Below the pieces are notes generated by a model that was given only the letters and a program-made list of their open reading frames with translations, was not told the origin of the DNA and did no database searches. From contig NZ_WUPT01000002.1 in NCBI RefSeq assembly GCF_009830125.1, forward strand, positions 1,150,001-1,214,000: DNA of 64,000 nt, in the 5' to 3' direction. Source of the stretch: Kangsaoukella pontilimi (GTDB lineage Bacteria; Pseudomonadota; Alphaproteobacteria; Rhodobacterales; Rhodobacteraceae). Shown in pieces: positions 31,245-40,528 of this stretch (position 1 is its first letter; each line of letters begins with the position of its first letter). Position numbers and translations under genes: made by a program.

Positions 31245-32399
31245 TCAGGTCGTCAGAGTTTCGACGGAGAGGATGGTAGGCAGGTGGCGGGCGATCTCGG
31301 TCCAGGTCTCGCCCGCGTCGTGGCTGCCGAAGACCGAGCCGGTGTTCGTGCCGAACCAGACGCCGCCTGCCTCGCTGTCGTCCGTGGCCATCGCCTGTCG
31401 GAGGACGGTGAAGAAGCACCCCTGTTGAGGCAGGCCTGTCCGCATCGCCTCCCAGGTCTCGCCCGCGTCGGTCGAGCGCCAGACCGCCGCTGCCGCACCC
31501 GGCGGGAAGCGGCCGGCGCTGTCGCCGTTCAAGGGGAGCGTCCAGAGCGTGTCGTCGTCGTGCGGGTGGACGGCGATGGGAAAGCCGAAGGTGGAGGGCA
31601 GCCCCCCGGTGATGTCGTCCCAGCTTCGCCCGCCATCGCGGGAGCGCCAGACGCCGTGGTGGTTTTGCTGGTAGAGCGTGTCGCCGCCGGTCCCCCGCGC
31701 ACGGACCATGTTGTGGACGCAGTGTCCCGTCTGGCCATTCCGGGGAGCGGCGGGATGGTGGTGGTGACCGCTGGCCTCGGCATTGGAGAGGCGGTTTCGG
31801 CGCTCCCAGCATTTGCCGCCATCCTCTGTCGCGAAGACGCCCGCTGCCGAGATGCCAAGCCAGAGCCGCGCGGGGCGGGCCGGGTCGGGGACAATCGTGT
31901 GGAGCGTCAGGCCGGCCGCGCCGCCGGACCAGTCGCCGCGTCCGTCGAAGCCTTCAAGGGCGGTGTTCATGGTCCAGGTCGCGCCGCCATCGGTCGAAGC
32001 GAGAAGCTGGGCAGGGCGGGTGCCCGCGTAAAGCGTGCCGTTCGACAGGCCAATGGACCAGACCGAATTGAAGGCATCCCCGAAGGGCGCAGGCTCGCTT
32101 GTGTCGATGCCCAGCATTTCGGCCACCTCGGGTTCTGCCTCGGCCCAGGCATCGACCTCGCCCTTGGTCAGGCGGGCGTTGGTCCAAGTGGCGCCGCCAT
32201 CGGTCGAGCGCCAGACACCCGCCCCGAAGAACGCGTTGCCGCCGCCTGCCCAGATATGGCCCGTCGCCGGTTCGCCCTTGACGTGGTTGATTGGCCAGCC
32301 GCCCGCGTGGGGGCCGTCCACCGTCCAGCCATCGGGGCCGTTCCGGATCAGGAAGGCGCCCTTGGTCGTGCCGACGAGGATGGTGGGGTCCTTGGTCAT
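31245..32399 (-). CDS. Asp-box (BNR) beta-propeller protein, sialidase-like fold, unknown function
   Basis: Protein of 384 residues with six Asp-box motifs of the form S-x-D-x-G-x-T/S-W, for instance RSTDGGATWTN, ASTDGGATWTM, RSRDGGRSWDD, RSTDAGETWEA and GSHDAGETWTE. They are spaced as in the blades of sialidase or VPS10-like propellers. No signal peptide is visible and there is no sialidase arginine triad that I can assign, so enzymatic sialidase activity is not claimed. ATG 32399 (MTKDPTILVGTTKGAF) is used. The longer frame to 32648 overlaps the divergent dehydrogenase gene. Divergent from gcdH with about 150 bases between. Confidence 0.85.
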   Translation of the reverse strand: MTKDPTILVGTTKGAFLIRNGPDGWTVDGPHAGGWPINHVKGEPATGHIWAGGGNAFFGAGVWRSTDGGATWTNARLTKGEVDAWAEAEPEVAEMLGIDTSEPAPFGDAFNSVWSIGLSNGTLYAGTRPAQLLASTDGGATWTMNTALEGFDGRGDWSGGAAGLTLHTIVPDPARPARLWLGISAAGVFATEDGGKCWERRNRLSNAEASGHHHHPAAPRNGQTGHCVHNMVRARGTGGDTLYQQNHHGVWRSRDGGRSWDDITGGLPSTFGFPIAVHPHDDDTLWTLPLNGDSAGRFPPGAAAAVWRSTDAGETWEAMRTGLPQQGCFFTVLRQAMATDDSEAGGVWFGTNTGSVFGSHDAGETWTEIARHLPTILSVETLTT

Positions 32400-32547
32400 T
32401 GCGCGCTCCTGCCGCGTGGGTGTCTCGGGGGGGGCGAGTTTAGCAGGATTCGTGCGGGGCGTCGCGCCTGCCCGTCGGTCTTGCGCGCGGGCGGCGGGCG
32501 GCGCATAGCTTGAAGCCAACTGGGTGCGGGACGTCAGGGAGAGTGAC

Positions 32548-33761
<1,214 letters not shown>

Positions 33762-33762
<1 letters not shown>

Positions 33763-34922
33763 TGGCCGCACCGCTTGAAGGCCTGAAGGTTCTGGAGCTG
33801 GCACGCATTCTTGCCGGGCCGTGGACCGGGCAGGTACTGGCCGATCTGGGGGCGACGGTGATCAAGGTCGAGGCGCCCGAGGGCGACGATACCCGCCGCT
33901 GGGGTCCGCCCTTTATCGAGCGCGAGGGCGACCGGTCGGCGGCCTATTTCCATTCCTGCAATCGCGGCAAGAAAAGCGTGACCGCCGATTTCAGGGATGC
34001 GGACGATCTGGCCATGGTCACGCGGCTGGCGGGCGAGGCCGACGTGGTGATCGAGAATTTCAAGCTGGGCGGTCTGAGGCGCTATGGCCTCGATTACGAG
34101 AGCCTGAAGGCCGCCAATCCGGGGCTGGTCTATTGCTCGATCACAGGGTTCGGGCAGGACGGACCTTATGCGGCGCGGGCGGGTTACGATTACCTTGTGC
34201 AGGGCATGTGCGGGCTGATGTCGATCACTGGTGATCCCTCGGGCGAGCCGCAGAAAGTGGGTGTGGCGCTGACCGACATCTATACCGGGCTTTATGCGGC
34301 GACCGCCATTCAGGCGGCGCTGATCGCGCGGGGGCGAACGGGCGAGGGCGCGTGGATCGACATGAGCCTTCTGGACGTGGGCGTCGGGACGCTCGCCAAT
34401 CAGGCGCTGAACTATCTGAGCACCGGCGTTGCGCCCATGCGGATGGGGAACCAGCATCCGAATATCGTGCCCTATCAGGTGTTTGCCGTGGCCGATGGTT
34501 CGGTGATCATCGCCGCCGGGAATGACGGGCAGTACCGGCGGCTTTGCCGCGTTCTGGGCCGGGACGATCTGGCAGAGGACCCGCGCTATGCCACCAATGG
34601 CGGGCGGGTCGCAGAGCGGGATGCGCTGGTGGCGGTTCTGGCGGACGAGTTCGCGAGGTGGACCAAGGCGGATCTGTTGGCGGCGCTGGAGGCCGAGGGC
34701 GTGCCTGCCGCGCCGATCAACGATATCGGCGAGGTTTTCGCGGACACTCAGGTGATCGCGCGGGGAATGCAGATTGCGCCGGGTGGCGTGCCGGGGGTCA
34801 GGACGCCCATTCGTTTCGATGCGATGGACCTGTCGCTGGCCCGGCCCGCGCCCGGTCTCGGTCAGCATGACCCGGAGGTGCGCCGCGCCGGCTGGAGCGG
34901 CGCGGCCGACCCGGAGGTCTAG
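33762..34922 (+). CDS. CaiB/BaiF family class III CoA-transferase, glutarate-type
   Basis: Class III CoA-transferase of 386 residues, opening GLKVLELARILAGPWTGQVLADLGATVIKVEAPEGDDTRRWGPPF. The catalytic aspartate position is in WIDMSLLDVGVGTLANQ. Relatives beside glutaryl-CoA dehydrogenase activate glutarate with succinyl-CoA (SUGCT type). The start codon shares a base with the gcdH stop (TGATG). It differs clearly from the CoA-transferase at 29749, so the window holds two members with different partners. Confidence 0.9.
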
Positions 34923-34929
34923 GCGCGGC

Positions 34930-36663
34930 TCAGGCGGCGCGGTCTGTGCCGGGTGTGCCTCTGAGCGCGGTCCAGGCGTCGTAATGCGCCAGGAACACGC
35001 GGCCGTTCAGCGCGTCGAGGAAGTGGGTCTTGCCCAGGCGGTCGAGGACCGGTCCCTTGACCTCGGACAGGTGGAAGCCGACGCCCTGCTCGGTCAGCCG
35101 GTGATTGAGGGCCTCAAGGCTTTCGAGCGCCGAGAAGTCGATCTCGTTCACCGCTGAACAGAGGAGCACGACATCGCGAAGCTCGGGGTCTCGGGCGAGG
35201 TGGTCGAGGATCATCTCCTCCAGAAAGCGCGCATTGGCGAAATAGAGGCTTTCGTCGATCCGGAGCATCAGAAGGCCCGGCTGTGTCTCGACCTTGTGGC
35301 GGAGCACGTTCCGGAAATGCTGGGTGCCGTGGACGAGGCCGAGAACGGCCACGTGGGGGCGCGCGGTCTTGTAGATATGGAGGACGAGCGACAGGATGAC
35401 TCCCGCCGACACGCCCGCCTCGACGCCCGCGCCGAGGGTTAGCAGGATCGTCGCCAGAACGGCGGCGAAATCGGCGCGCGAATAGCCCCAGGTCCGTTTC
35501 AGGATCGACAGGTCGACCAGCCCGAGGACGGCGACGATGATGGTCGCGGCGAGCGTCGCCTTGGGCAGGAAATAGACAAGCGGCGTCAGGGCGACGGCGG
35601 CGATGGCGAGGCCGATGGCGGTGAAGGCACCTGCGGCCGGCGTCTCGGCGCCCGCGTCGAAGTTGACGACCGAGCGCGCGAAGCCCCCCGTCACCGGGTA
35701 GCCGCCCGAGAAGGCCGCGCCGATATTCGCGGCACCCAGACCGATCAGTTCCTGGTCGGGGTCGATCCGCTGCCGGTTCTTGGCGGCGAGCGTCTGGGCC
35801 ACGGATATGGATTCGACGAAGCCGATGACCGAGATCAGAAGCGCCGGGACCAGTAGTCCTTGCAGGATATCGGGCGAGAGGTCGGGGATGGTGAGCGGCG
35901 GCAGGCTTTGCGGGACGTCGCCCACGATGGCGACGCCGCCCGTGCCGAGGTCGAGCGCCCAGACCAACGCCGTCGTGCCGGCGACCGCCGCGACGGGGCC
36001 GGCCTTGGTTGCGATGCCCGCAAGGCCGGGGGCAAGCCCGAGGCGCAGTAGCGTCGGCTTCAGCCGGGACCGCGCCCAGAAAAGGAAAGCGAGCGCCGCA
36101 AGGCCGATGGCGGCGGTCGGCAGGTGGATCTGGCCGAGATGCGCAGCAAGTGAGGTCAGGATCTCGGGCAGGGTGTGGCCATGGGCCTCGACGCCGAGGA
36201 TATGTCGGACCTGGCTGGTGGCGATCAGGATGCCGGAGGCTGTGATGAAGCCCGCGATGACCGGGTGGCTGAGGAAGTTGGCCAGAAAGCCAAGGCGCAG
36301 CACCCCCATCGCCAGAAGCATCGCGCCGGACAGAAGCGCCAGCGTCAGGGCCGCCGCTGCATATCCCATCGTGCCCTGTTCAGCGACCTGGCCGACAGCA
36401 GCGGCAGTCATCAGCGACACGATGGCGACCGGCCCGACCGCCAGCGCGCGGGAGGTGCCGAAGACCGCATAAAGCAGGATCGGCACGATCGACGCATAGA
36501 TCCCCGCCTCGGGAGGCAGTCCGGCCAGAAGCGCATAGGCGAGCGATTGCGGGATCAGCATGATCGTCACGATCACCGCTGCGATCAGGTCGTTTGACAG
36601 GGCGCTGCGCGAGTAGCTGCGGCCCCAGTCGAGGATGGGAAGGTATCGTGTCAGCTTGGCCAT
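34930..36663 (-). CDS. SulP family anion permease with STAS domain
   Basis: Membrane anion transporter of 577 residues. The SulP core starts YLPILDWGRSYSRSALSNDLIAAVIVTIMLIPQSLAYALLAGLPPEAGIYAS, with about eleven to fourteen hydrophobic helices. The cytoplasmic STAS domain (about 440-560) contains LMLRIDESLYFANARFLEE and VVLLCSAVNEIDFSALESLE. ATG 36663 is chosen. The longer frame crosses the intercistronic hairpin. It is last in the leftward group Crp/Fnr regulator - persulfide dioxygenase - DUF442 protein - SulP, so export or import of sulfate, sulfite or thiosulfate from sulfide oxidation is the natural inference. Confidence 0.92.
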   Translation of the reverse strand: MAKLTRYLPILDWGRSYSRSALSNDLIAAVIVTIMLIPQSLAYALLAGLPPEAGIYASIVPILLYAVFGTSRALAVGPVAIVSLMTAAAVGQVAEQGTMGYAAAALTLALLSGAMLLAMGVLRLGFLANFLSHPVIAGFITASGILIATSQVRHILGVEAHGHTLPEILTSLAAHLGQIHLPTAAIGLAALAFLFWARSRLKPTLLRLGLAPGLAGIATKAGPVAAVAGTTALVWALDLGTGGVAIVGDVPQSLPPLTIPDLSPDILQGLLVPALLISVIGFVESISVAQTLAAKNRQRIDPDQELIGLGAANIGAAFSGGYPVTGGFARSVVNFDAGAETPAAGAFTAIGLAIAAVALTPLVYFLPKATLAATIIVAVLGLVDLSILKRTWGYSRADFAAVLATILLTLGAGVEAGVSAGVILSLVLHIYKTARPHVAVLGLVHGTQHFRNVLRHKVETQPGLLMLRIDESLYFANARFLEEMILDHLARDPELRDVVLLCSAVNEIDFSALESLEALNHRLTEQGVGFHLSEVKGPVLDRLGKTHFLDALNGRVFLAHYDAWTALRGTPGTDRAA

Positions 36664-36688
36664 GAGAGGGGTCTTTTCGGAAAAGGGC

Positions 36689-36715
36689 GGGCGGGGGCGT
36701 TCATTGCCCCCGCCC
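36689..36715 (-). terminator. GC-rich hairpin between the DUF442 and SulP genes
   Basis: Perfect 10-base stem GGGCGGGGGC / GCCCCCGCCC with a 7-base loop (GTTCATT), placed 10 bases after the leftward DUF442 stop and 25 bases before the SulP start. In the leftward direction the hairpin is followed by CGCCCTTTTCC, which contains a short T run. Attenuation of SulP expression is a plausible role. Confidence 0.65.
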
Positions 36716-36725
36716 CCCGTGCGGT

Positions 36726-37070
36726 TCAGGCCGTCTGGGCCTGAGGTGTTATCGCGGTCCAGAGCGCGGTCGAGCGCGCGCCGCTCCGGCAATAGGCGAA
36801 GACGGGGCCGGGAAGCTCGTCCATTGCGCGAGCGAACTCGGCCACGGGCGTGTCGAGCAGAGCGCCGTGCACCACGGGGATATAGCGGAAGGCAAGCCCC
36901 GCCGCCTCGGCCGCGGCCTTCACCGCGTCATGGTCCGGCTGGCCCGGCTCTTCGCCGTCCGGGCGGTTGTCGATCACCGCCCGGAACCCTGCCGCCTTCA
37001 GCGCGGCAAGGTCTGCGAGGGCGATCTGCGGGCCGACAGCCAGCCGCTCGTCAAGGTTTCGGATTTCCAT
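36726..37070 (-). CDS. DUF442 / TIGR01244-family protein (Blh N-domain type)
   Basis: Protein of 114 residues of the beta-lactamase-hydrolase-like (Blh) N-terminal domain family, related to dual-specificity phosphatases. The active-site-like loop is FAYCRSGARSTALW, with Cys and Arg in C-x5-R spacing. In Xylella and Agrobacterium this domain is fused to the persulfide dioxygenase domain in Blh. Here the two are separate neighbouring genes in the same order on the leftward strand, 23 bases apart. A sulfurtransferase-like or phosphatase-like role in hydrogen sulfide detoxification is inferred. Confidence 0.85.
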   Translation of the reverse strand: MEIRNLDERLAVGPQIALADLAALKAAGFRAVIDNRPDGEEPGQPDHDAVKAAAEAAGLAFRYIPVVHGALLDTPVAEFARAMDELPGPVFAYCRSGARSTALWTAITPQAQTA

Positions 37071-37093
37071 TGTACTGGTCCTTTCACGGCCGG

Positions 37094-37993
37094 TCAGAGC
37101 TTGTTGACCGGCACTTTCAGCATCGGGTTGCCGTCCTTGTCGGTGGGAACTTCGCCTGCGCGCATGTTCACCTGGAGGGACGGGATGATCAGTTTCGGCA
37201 TGGCGAGCGTCGCGTCCCGCTCGGTGCGGAACTTGACGAAATCCTCTTTCGTCTTGCCGCCGCCCACGTGGATGTTGTGCGCCTTTTCCTCGCCCACGGT
37301 GGTTTCCCACTGGATGTCGCGGCCATTCGGGCCGTAGTCGTGGCACATGAAGAGCCGCGTCTCGTCGGGCAGCATCAGCACTTTCTGGATGCTGTCGTAA
37401 AGCGTTGCCGCATCGCCGCCGGGGAAGTCGGCACGGGCCGAGCCGCCGTCCGGCATGAACAGCGTATCGCCCACGAAGGCGGCATCGCCCATCACGTGAA
37501 CCATACAGGCGGGGGTGTGGCCCGGCGTATAGATGGCGAAGGCGTCCATATTGCCGATCTTGTAGGTGTCGCCGTCCTCGAACAGCGCGTCGAACTGCGA
37601 GCCGTCGCGCTGGAACTCGGTGCCTTCGTTGAAGATCTTGCCGAAGGTGTCCTGAACGACGAGGATCTTGTCACCCACGCCGATCTTGCCACCCAGTTTC
37701 TGCTGGATGTAGGGCGCGGCGCTGAGGTGGTCGGCATGGACGTGGGTTTCGATGATCCAGTCGAGAATCAGCCCGCGTTCCTCGACCTCGGCGATCAGAC
37801 GGTCGGCGTGATCGTAGGTGATCCGGCCTGCGGCGTAGTCGATGTCCATCACGCTGTCGACGATGGCACAGTGATTGCTGGTCGGGTCCTTGACGATATA
37901 GCTGATCGTGTTGGTGGCCTCGTCGAAATGGGCCGAGACGTCGGGTTTGACGCCCATGTTGACGGGGTAGGTCATGTCCTGAAAGTCCTTCAT
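37094..37993 (-). CDS. Persulfide dioxygenase-like metallo-beta-lactamase protein (ETHE1/Blh group)
   Basis: Non-heme-iron MBL-fold protein of 299 residues likely to oxidise glutathione persulfide to sulfite. Metal-ligand motifs are THVHADHLSA (His-x-His-x-Asp-His), IYTPGHTPACMVHV, AAFVGDTLFM and LFMCHDYGPNGRDI. ATG 37993 follows AAGGAGACCGAC. Upstream is a Crp/Fnr-type regulator and downstream a DUF442 protein and a SulP transporter, a set typical of sulfide and persulfide handling. Related blh genes are controlled by ArsR-type BigR, whereas the neighbouring regulator here is of the Crp/Fnr type. Confidence 0.88.
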   Translation of the reverse strand: MKDFQDMTYPVNMGVKPDVSAHFDEATNTISYIVKDPTSNHCAIVDSVMDIDYAAGRITYDHADRLIAEVEERGLILDWIIETHVHADHLSAAPYIQQKLGGKIGVGDKILVVQDTFGKIFNEGTEFQRDGSQFDALFEDGDTYKIGNMDAFAIYTPGHTPACMVHVMGDAAFVGDTLFMPDGGSARADFPGGDAATLYDSIQKVLMLPDETRLFMCHDYGPNGRDIQWETTVGEEKAHNIHVGGGKTKEDFVKFRTERDATLAMPKLIIPSLQVNMRAGEVPTDKDGNPMLKVPVNKL

Positions 37994-38036
37994 GTCGGTC
38001 TCCTTGAGAATCGATTTAAGGGACCATTGCATGAGG

Positions 38037-38048
38037 GGCTTTAAAGCC
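38037..38048. promoter_or_regulatory. Palindrome GGCTTTAAAGCC between regulator and persulfide dioxygenase genes
   Basis: A 12-base perfect palindrome lies in the 67-base gap upstream of the persulfide dioxygenase gene, followed on the + strand by GTGAC-TTC-GTCAC, which overlaps the regulator's stop codon. Either could be an operator for the Crp/Fnr-type protein. Neither matches the FNR consensus, so the assignment is tentative. Confidence 0.35.
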
Positions 38049-38060
38049 TCGGTGACTTCG

Positions 38061-38741
38061 TCACATTTCTCCGGCGGACCTTGCCAGGCGCTCCAATCCG
38101 GGGCGTCCGACGATGTGGACGGTGCCGCGCGACTGCTCGACCCAGCCGCGGCGCTGGAACTCGGACAGGGTGCGGGAAATGACCTCGCGGGCGGTGCCAA
38201 GCTCGGTTCCCAGCACCTGATGCGTGGCCTTCACCGTGTCGCCGTCGCCCGCAAGCTCCAGCAGTTTGGCGGCGAGGCGGACGTCCATCCTCTGAAAGAC
38301 GATATCGTCGATCAGCGTGAAGAGGTCGGTGATACGGCGGGAATAGGCCTTGAAGATGAAGTTGCGGAACTCGGCCGACCGGGCGGCGAGATCGTCGAAG
38401 GTCTTGCGGGGTATGGCGACGGCACGAACGTCGGTCTCGGCCACGCCATCGGCGGAGTAATCCTCGAAGGCCAGCATGCAAGCCGTTGTCAGCACGCAGC
38501 TTTCGCCCGCATGAACGCGGTAGAGAAAGACCTCGCGCCCGGTATCCGACTTTTGCTGCACGCGCACCGTGCCTTCCAGAAGCAGAAGCAGATTGTCGGG
38601 CGAACTGCCCGGCGCGAAAACTTCGGTCCCGGCGGGCACGTCGATAACCTTGCTGCCCTTTTCCAGCGTCTCACGCAGGTCGGCGGGCAGTTTGCTCAGC
38701 CCCTCGAACCGGTCGATCCAGCTTGCTTCGGTCGTGCTCAT
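38061..38741 (-). CDS. Crp/Fnr family transcriptional regulator without iron-sulfur cysteines
   Basis: Regulator of 226 residues with an N-terminal cyclic-nucleotide-binding-like domain (VIDVPAGTEVFAPGSSPDNLLLLLEGTVRV) and a C-terminal helix-turn-helix (THQVLGTELGTAREVISRTLSEFQRRGWV). The N-terminal cysteine cluster of FNR is absent. Two cysteines occur in GESCVLTTACML (about residues 80-90), which could sense persulfide or redox state. That is inference. ATG 38741 is favoured because GGGAG is 9 bases upstream. The alternative ATG 38750 would have no spacer and overlaps the stop of the upstream remnant. It probably controls the downstream sulfide genes. Confidence 0.87.
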   Translation of the reverse strand: MSTTEASWIDRFEGLSKLPADLRETLEKGSKVIDVPAGTEVFAPGSSPDNLLLLLEGTVRVQQKSDTGREVFLYRVHAGESCVLTTACMLAFEDYSADGVAETDVRAVAIPRKTFDDLAARSAEFRNFIFKAYSRRITDLFTLIDDIVFQRMDVRLAAKLLELAGDGDTVKATHQVLGTELGTAREVISRTLSEFQRRGWVEQSRGTVHIVGRPGLERLARSAGEM

Positions 38742-38746
38742 GCCAG

Positions 38747-39214
38747 TCATCTCCCATTTGCCGCGCCTCGGCCCCCGATCACGAGCCTTCTGCGGCCACC
38801 ATATGGCCTTTCGCGCTCAGGGGGGGCGTCCGGCGTGACCGAGATCGAGGCGATGCCCGCGTCCACCAGAACCTTGTCGACTTCCGGATGGTTGGACGGC
38901 GCCTGACCGCAAAGTCCGACCTTGGTACCATGCTCGTGCGCCTTGGCAATGACCGTGCGGATCATCCGGTCGGGGGCAGGGTGACGTTCATTGAGGATGG
39001 GGGCCAGCTTGTCGCTGTCGAGGCCAAGCCTCCGTTGCGTCAGGTCGTTCGAGCCGATGTAGAAGCCGTCGAAGGGTCCGTTGTGACGCCCGAGAAGAAC
39101 CGAAAGCTCTTTCGCGCAGTGTTCGGGATCGACACCGGCCAGCGCAAAGACCTGCGCCTCGCCCGTGTTATAAACCTTGGTGACCCCTTCGGTTCTGAAG
39201 ACGCAGTCCGGCAT
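38747..39214 (-). pseudogene. Chimeric remnant: ABC ATPase N-terminus joined to phosphoenolpyruvate synthase C-terminus
   Basis: A 155-codon frame whose first 45 or so residues (VFRTEGVTKVYNTGEAQVFALAGVD...ELSVLLG) resemble the start of a MacB/LolD-type ABC ATPase up to the Walker A region, which is destroyed (GRHNGP instead of GPSGSGKS). From residue 48 it reads as the C-terminal part of phosphoenolpyruvate synthase: FDGFYIGSNDLTQRRLGLD, NERHPAPDRMIR and the catalytic-cysteine segment KVGLCGQAPSNHP (Cys102), then SISVTPDA before a degenerate tail. This looks like a deletion junction. ATG 39214 has GAGGG upstream, so it may still be translated. Its stop overlaps the alternative regulator start at 38750. 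Confidence 0.7.
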
Positions 39215-39312
39215 CTGCCCTCGCATTGGTTTCGGCAACCGGGCGGCAGTCGGGACCGTCCGGCTTTGGGTGCCTGTCTAGCGCGGCGGCCCAAAGGGGG
39301 CATTGTTCTGTG

Positions 39313-40497
39313 TCAATGCCCGCCGATCCTGTCCGCGGCGCGGCGGTCACGTGCGGTGCGCTGGATCATCGCCTGTGTGACGGGTGGGCCGAGGATTTCG
39401 AAAACTACGGTCGCGGCGATCGTGAGCGTCATGATCGTCTCGGCCCAGTCCGGTTTGGCCGCTGCCGCGACAAGCGCCATGCCGACCGCGACGCCCGCCT
39501 GCGGCAGAAGCGCAGGGCCATAGAGATGCACCTCATGGCGCGGCACCCGTCCGATCCGGCCTCCGATTTCGGCGCCGATAAGGCGGGCGAGTATCCGCAG
39601 AACCACATAGGCCGCCGTCAGACCGCCGAGGGCCAGAAGCGCGTCGAGTTCCAGCGTGGCGCCGGCCAGCAGGAAAAACAGGATCATGAAAGGCACTTCG
39701 ATCCGCTCGATCTCGCTGAAGGCATAGTCGTGGTGCCGGGCAAGGTTCGCGATGAGCGCGCCGGCGGTCATGCCCGCGATCAGGAACGAGATATCGAACC
39801 AGAGCGCGATACCGGCGGTCAGGAAGACGATGCCGAAGGCCTCGGTCTGAAGCGGTTCGCCCGGCTTCAGCCGGCCTGACAGGAAGGCGGACGGCAGGCC
39901 CACGACCGCCCCCAGAAGCACCGCGCCGCCGATATCCCGGACCGCGTGATAGAGGGGCATCGTCCAGTCGCCCGACTCGTGGACGAGCGCAAGGCAGAGG
40001 CTGAACACCAGAAGGCCCCAGACATCGTCGATGGCCACGATGCCGCTGACGGTTTCGGTGAAGCCGTTCTTGATGCCTGACTGGCGGATTACATCCGCAA
40101 TGGCGGCGGGCGCGGTCGCGGTGGCGATGGCGCCGAGAAGAAGCGCAAGGCCCGGCTCGATCCCGATGGCGCTGAGGCCCGCCCAGACGACAATGACCGT
40201 CCCGAAGACCACAGCCAGCGAGATCGCGAAGATCGCGCGCCCGTGGCGGTTCATGTTCTCGCGGGTCAGGTCCGCGCCGAGAAGGAACGCCACCATGGTC
40301 AGCGCCACGACCGAGATCGGCTCGAACCACGCCGCCGATTGCTCGGGCAGGAGGCCCAGCCCGGACTGTCCGACCAGCAGGCCGAGGAGGAGAAGCATGG
40401 TCACACGCGGCAGCCGGGTCAGGTGCCCGATATGGTCCGCGGCAAGTCCGCCGAGGAACAGTACACCGAGCGTCACCAGAACGATTGCCTGATCCAT
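39313..40497 (-). CDS. Cation:proton antiporter (CPA2/Kef-like membrane domain)
   Basis: Integral membrane protein of 394 residues with about eleven to twelve hydrophobic helices in the Na+/H+ exchanger fold. Family features include PRVTMLLLLGLLVGQSGLGLLP, TATAPAAIADVIRQSG (the discontinuous helix region), GIVAIDDVWGLLVFS with an Asp-Asp ion-binding-type pair and PFMILFFLLAGATLELDAL. No C-terminal RCK/TrkA-N domain is present, so it resembles stand-alone CPA2 exchangers. It may use or balance sodium pumped by the Na+-NQR encoded nearby. That link is inference. Confidence 0.85.
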   Translation of the reverse strand: MDQAIVLVTLGVLFLGGLAADHIGHLTRLPRVTMLLLLGLLVGQSGLGLLPEQSAAWFEPISVVALTMVAFLLGADLTRENMNRHGRAIFAISLAVVFGTVIVVWAGLSAIGIEPGLALLLGAIATATAPAAIADVIRQSGIKNGFTETVSGIVAIDDVWGLLVFSLCLALVHESGDWTMPLYHAVRDIGGAVLLGAVVGLPSAFLSGRLKPGEPLQTEAFGIVFLTAGIALWFDISFLIAGMTAGALIANLARHHDYAFSEIERIEVPFMILFFLLAGATLELDALLALGGLTAAYVVLRILARLIGAEIGGRIGRVPRHEVHLYGPALLPQAGVAVGMALVAAAAKPDWAETIMTLTIAATVVFEILGPPVTQAMIQRTARDRRAADRIGGH

Positions 40498-40528
40498 CGT
40501 CTTCGCCCAGCCGGACCCGCGCCCGCCC

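Noticed and set aside
31245-32399. Functional sialidase
   Set aside because: The Asp-box propeller is clear, but I cannot identify the catalytic arginine triad, the nucleophilic tyrosine or a signal peptide.
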